From the NCBI RefSeq assembly GCF_046097095.1, contig NZ_CP175698.1:1488001-1552000 (forward strand): a stretch of DNA of 64,000 nucleotides, in the 5' to 3' direction. Of the stretch, positions 61,756 to 64,000 are shown one piece after another (within the stretch, counting starts at the first letter, position 1; every line of letters starts with the position of its first letter). Made by a program: the position numbers and the translations under genes. The notes beneath the pieces are model-generated. The model ran no database searches. It was not told where the DNA came from and saw nothing but the letters and a program-made list of their open reading frames with translations. This DNA is from Natrinema sp046097095 (GTDB lineage: Archaea; Halobacteriota; Halobacteria; Halobacteriales; Natrialbaceae).

Positions 61756-61895
61756 CCGCACTGACGCACCGGGGATCCGTCGACACGGTACAGTGCGATG
61801 TGGCTAGTGCGGTGTGACCACGGTACAGACAGAAACGGATAGCTCGCGTGCCGCTACCACTATTCTTAACCGACGTCGGAGCCGAGGCTGGGCCG

Positions 61896-62930
61896 ATGTC
61901 ACCGGCCATCGAGACCGTCGACCTCGTAAAGGAGTACGGCGATCTGCGCGCGCTGCGGGAACTATCGCTGACCGTCGAGGAGGGCGAATTCTTCGGACTG
62001 CTCGGACCGAACGGTGCGGGGAAGACCACGTTCATTAACACGCTGGTCGGTCTGGTCCGCAAGACCGGCGGCGAGGCGCGGGTCTTCGGCTACGACGTCG
62101 AGGACGACTACCAGCAGGCCCGCGACGCGATCGGGCTCGCGCCACAGGAGTTCAACGTCGACCGGTTCTTCCCGATCCGAGAGGTGTTGCTGCACAAGGC
62201 CGGCTACCACGGAATCCCCGAGGACGAAGCCGCCGAGCGGGCCGACGAGGTGCTCAAACGCGTCGGCATCTACGACAAGCGAAACGAGCGCTTCGACTGG
62301 CTCTCCGGCGGGATGAAACGCCGGCTACTGCTCGCTCGCGCCCTCGTCACCGACCCCGACCTCCTTATCTTAGACGAGCCGACGGCGGGGGTCGACGTCC
62401 AGTTGCGCCACGACCTCTGGGAACTCGTCACCGAACTCAACGACGAGGGGACGACGATCCTGTTGACGACCCACTACATCGAGGAGGCAGAGCGCCTCTG
62501 TGACCGCGTCGCGATCATGAACGAGGGCCGGAAGGTAACCGTCGCGACCCCGGACGAACTGAAACAGCGGGGTACCGACACCATCGACGTAGGACTCGAG
62601 TCACCACCCGCCACCGCCCCGGACCTCGGCGCGTACGCACACGAAACGACGGTCTCGGGCGACCACCTCGAGGTCCGCGTCGACGACGGCGGCTCGACCG
62701 CGCCGCGCCTGCTCAACGACCTCGAGGCGCGGGGCTTCGAAATCGCCGACCTCGAGATCACGCGAACCTCGCTCGAGGAGATTTTCGTGGATCTGACCGA
62801 GCGCGAGGACCGAACCGTGACGAGATCGTCGGCAGAGAGCGCGGATACCGAGGAAGCGGCGACCGGAAGCGACGAGGCGGAAGCGCAGTCAAACAGCGAC
62901 CGCGAGCGGGAACAAGAGGGGGTCGTCTGA
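61896..62930 (+). CDS. ABC transporter ATP-binding protein (ABC-2 exporter type)
   Basis: The ATPase subunit of an ABC-2 type exporter. The 344-residue protein has Walker A LGPNGAGKTT near residue 38, the Q-loop in GLAPQEFN, the signature LSGGMKRR near 137, Walker B LLILDEPTAGVD near 160 and the switch His in TTHYIEEAE. After about residue 230 a DUF4162-like C-terminal region (LEEIFVDLTE) is followed by an acidic tail. The ATG at 61896 lies 26 bases after TATTCTTAACC, a good leaderless promoter. It should form a transporter with the permease at 63043-63810. Confidence 0.95.
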   Translation: MSPAIETVDLVKEYGDLRALRELSLTVEEGEFFGLLGPNGAGKTTFINTLVGLVRKTGGEARVFGYDVEDDYQQARDAIGLAPQEFNVDRFFPIREVLLHKAGYHGIPEDEAAERADEVLKRVGIYDKRNERFDWLSGGMKRRLLLARALVTDPDLLILDEPTAGVDVQLRHDLWELVTELNDEGTTILLTTHYIEEAERLCDRVAIMNEGRKVTVATPDELKQRGTDTIDVGLESPPATAPDLGAYAHETTVSGDHLEVRVDDGGSTAPRLLNDLEARGFEIADLEITRTSLEEIFVDLTEREDRTVTRSSAESADTEEAATGSDEAEAQSNSDREREQEGVV

Positions 62931-63046
62931 TGTCGGCGGTTAGTTTCCGCGCACTGTTCCGGCGCGAGGCGGTCTCTCACGGTCGGTGGAACGAGCGCGT
63001 CCGTCCTACTCGGACTCGAGACACACGGAACGGTGATCGAGCATGA
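62930..63046 (+). pseudogene. N-terminal remnant of an ABC-2 permease
   Basis: A 38-codon frame whose ATG overlaps the stop of the ATPase gene (TGATG), the position where the permease would start. Its first 14 residues (SAVSFRALFRREA) resemble the start of ABC-2 permeases, including the LIRREVL stretch of the next gene. After that the frame loses family character and ends at the start codon of the next, AT-rich permease gene. It looks like the stub of the original permease. Confidence 0.55.
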
Positions 63047-63810
63047 GCGTTACCAGTACACAGCTACAGACCCTGATCCGACGAGAGGTGCTTCGATTCG
63101 TTAGACGGCCGTACAACACCTTCCTCCCCCCACTGATAACGAACGTGTTGTACTTCTCCGTGTTCGGGGTGATTCTCGGCGGTCGAATTGGAACAGTGAA
63201 TGACGTAACCTACATTCAGTACGTGTTGCCCGGTCTAGTTGTACTGGGTGCTATGTCGAACTCGTTTGAAAACGCATCTTTCAGCATTTTCCATGGGAGG
63301 TGGAACGAATATATTCACGAGGTGGTTACATCCCCATTGTCCCATACCCACACAGTCGCTGGCTACGTAATAGCAAGCGCACTTCGTGGGATTATCATTG
63401 GGTGTCTGATAATCGGAGTTGGCTTTATATTTACGTCAATTCCCTTTACACACCCGTTCTACCTGCTTAGTTTCGGTATCGTAACCACTACTCTCTTCGC
63501 CGGTTTAGGAATAATCGGTGGTCTATGGGCAGAAGACTTCGATCACCTGACGGTCATGAACCAATTCCTTCTCCGACCGTTGGTATTCTTTGGTGCGGTT
63601 TTCTATTCACTGGATCAACTTGAGGGAATAGCCTACACTGTATCACTATTCAACCCAATGGTCTACATGGTCAATGGGGTTCGTTACGGCATGTTGGGCG
63701 TTACCGAGATCAATCCAAATGTATCTCTAATTGTACTTACAGCCACTACCATAATTGTCTTGTTTATAAATCTTATACTATTTGAACGGGGGTTTGGAAT
63801 TTCCGAATAA
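63043..63810 (+). CDS. ABC-2 type permease, AT-rich
   Basis: A 255-residue membrane protein with six segments. It begins with the LIRREVLRFVRRPYNTFLPP cytosolic elbow, and the later MVYMVNGVRYGMLG segment is diagnostic of ABC-2 permeases. Its start overlaps the remnant before it. From about 63100 on, GC content falls well below that of the ATPase gene, and codons with A or T in third position are common. It is probably a transferred permease that now serves the resident ATPase. The exported substrate is unknown. Confidence 0.88.
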   Translation: MSVTSTQLQTLIRREVLRFVRRPYNTFLPPLITNVLYFSVFGVILGGRIGTVNDVTYIQYVLPGLVVLGAMSNSFENASFSIFHGRWNEYIHEVVTSPLSHTHTVAGYVIASALRGIIIGCLIIGVGFIFTSIPFTHPFYLLSFGIVTTTLFAGLGIIGGLWAEDFDHLTVMNQFLLRPLVFFGAVFYSLDQLEGIAYTVSLFNPMVYMVNGVRYGMLGVTEINPNVSLIVLTATTIIVLFINLILFERGFGISE

Positions 63811-64000
63811 AGACGATCAGACACCGCATCCTCAGCGCGCCGGTGCTCTCTGACACGAATAGAACATAGACAGGGGGCTATCCTTATGACGAAGAAAACG
63901 ATGACCAAATGGTGCTATTCTGACACGATGGTGATTATACGAACTTAAATAGGGAGACTTCATATAGCAATAGAATTTCCTAATACTTTTAAGACCAGAA

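Noticed and set aside
1..64000. CRISPR arrays and insertion sequences
   Set aside because: No regularly spaced repeats, transposase-like or integrase-like reading frames were seen anywhere in the window.

Overview
The window comes from a halophilic archaeon, most likely a Natrialbales-type haloarchaeon (inferred from gene content). Support for this: high GC with very acidic proteins, split archaeal RNA polymerase genes (B''/B' and A'/A''), aEF-2, type II GAPDH, many leaderless starts placed 20-35 bases after TATA-like boxes, and several haloarchaea-specific families.

Layout. 1-20.8 kb is mostly ordinary chromosome: a partial aldehyde dehydrogenase, thiolase, a TraB-like protein, a tungsten aldehyde:ferredoxin oxidoreductase, a Na+/H+ antiporter with TrkA domains, a long-chain acyl-CoA ligase, an MBL-fold hydrolase, a CDF transporter, paired fluoride channels, paired MgtE-type transporters with a PhoU/TrkA-C regulator, seryl-tRNA synthetase, a VapBC pair and a MaoC protein. 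20.9-23.2 kb is an AT-rich island with a membrane protein and a Tat-exported, cysteine-rich halocin C8-like precursor. From 23.2 to 49.1 kb, on the minus strand, lies the RNA polymerase/str gene series (rpoH-rpoB2-rpoB1-rpoA1-rpoA2-nusA ... rps12-rps7 ... fusA). It is interrupted twice. Between rps7 and fusA sit a DUF5781-like zincin, a DUF7504-like protein, an AT-rich CHAT protease-like gene and a 42-residue membrane peptide. Between nusA and rps12 sit a V4R-like gene, a second aldehyde dehydrogenase and a 7.3-kb island related to extracellular contractile injection systems (eCIS).

The eCIS-type island is the most striking part. It carries an Afp15-like AAA+ ATPase, an Afp16/DUF4255 tube-terminator homologue, one full-length DUF4157 effector gene, and behind it N-terminally truncated effector cassettes that restart exactly at the HELxH segment. 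Each complete effector or cassette is followed after 5 bases by a member of the same unrecognised 320-residue family. The island is bounded by nusA itself on one side and a decayed copy of the nusA 3' end on the other. Similar orphan copies of gene 3' ends occur for serS (next to the halocin island) and for the thiolase gene.

49.4-64 kb holds two tRNA-Asp genes, a receiver/GAF/HTH_10 regulator followed by two diverged copies of a noncoding hairpin and C-tract element, two protein-L-isoaspartate methyltransferases, a zinc-finger protein, a LURP-one-related protein, an M29-like aminopeptidase, GAPDH, Hsp20, an ATP-grasp ligase, ribosomal protein uL16 (L10e), a site-2 protease with CBS domains behind a palindromic promoter, and an ABC exporter whose permease seems to have been replaced by an AT-rich one. 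All identifications were made by reading the sequence; no database search was run.
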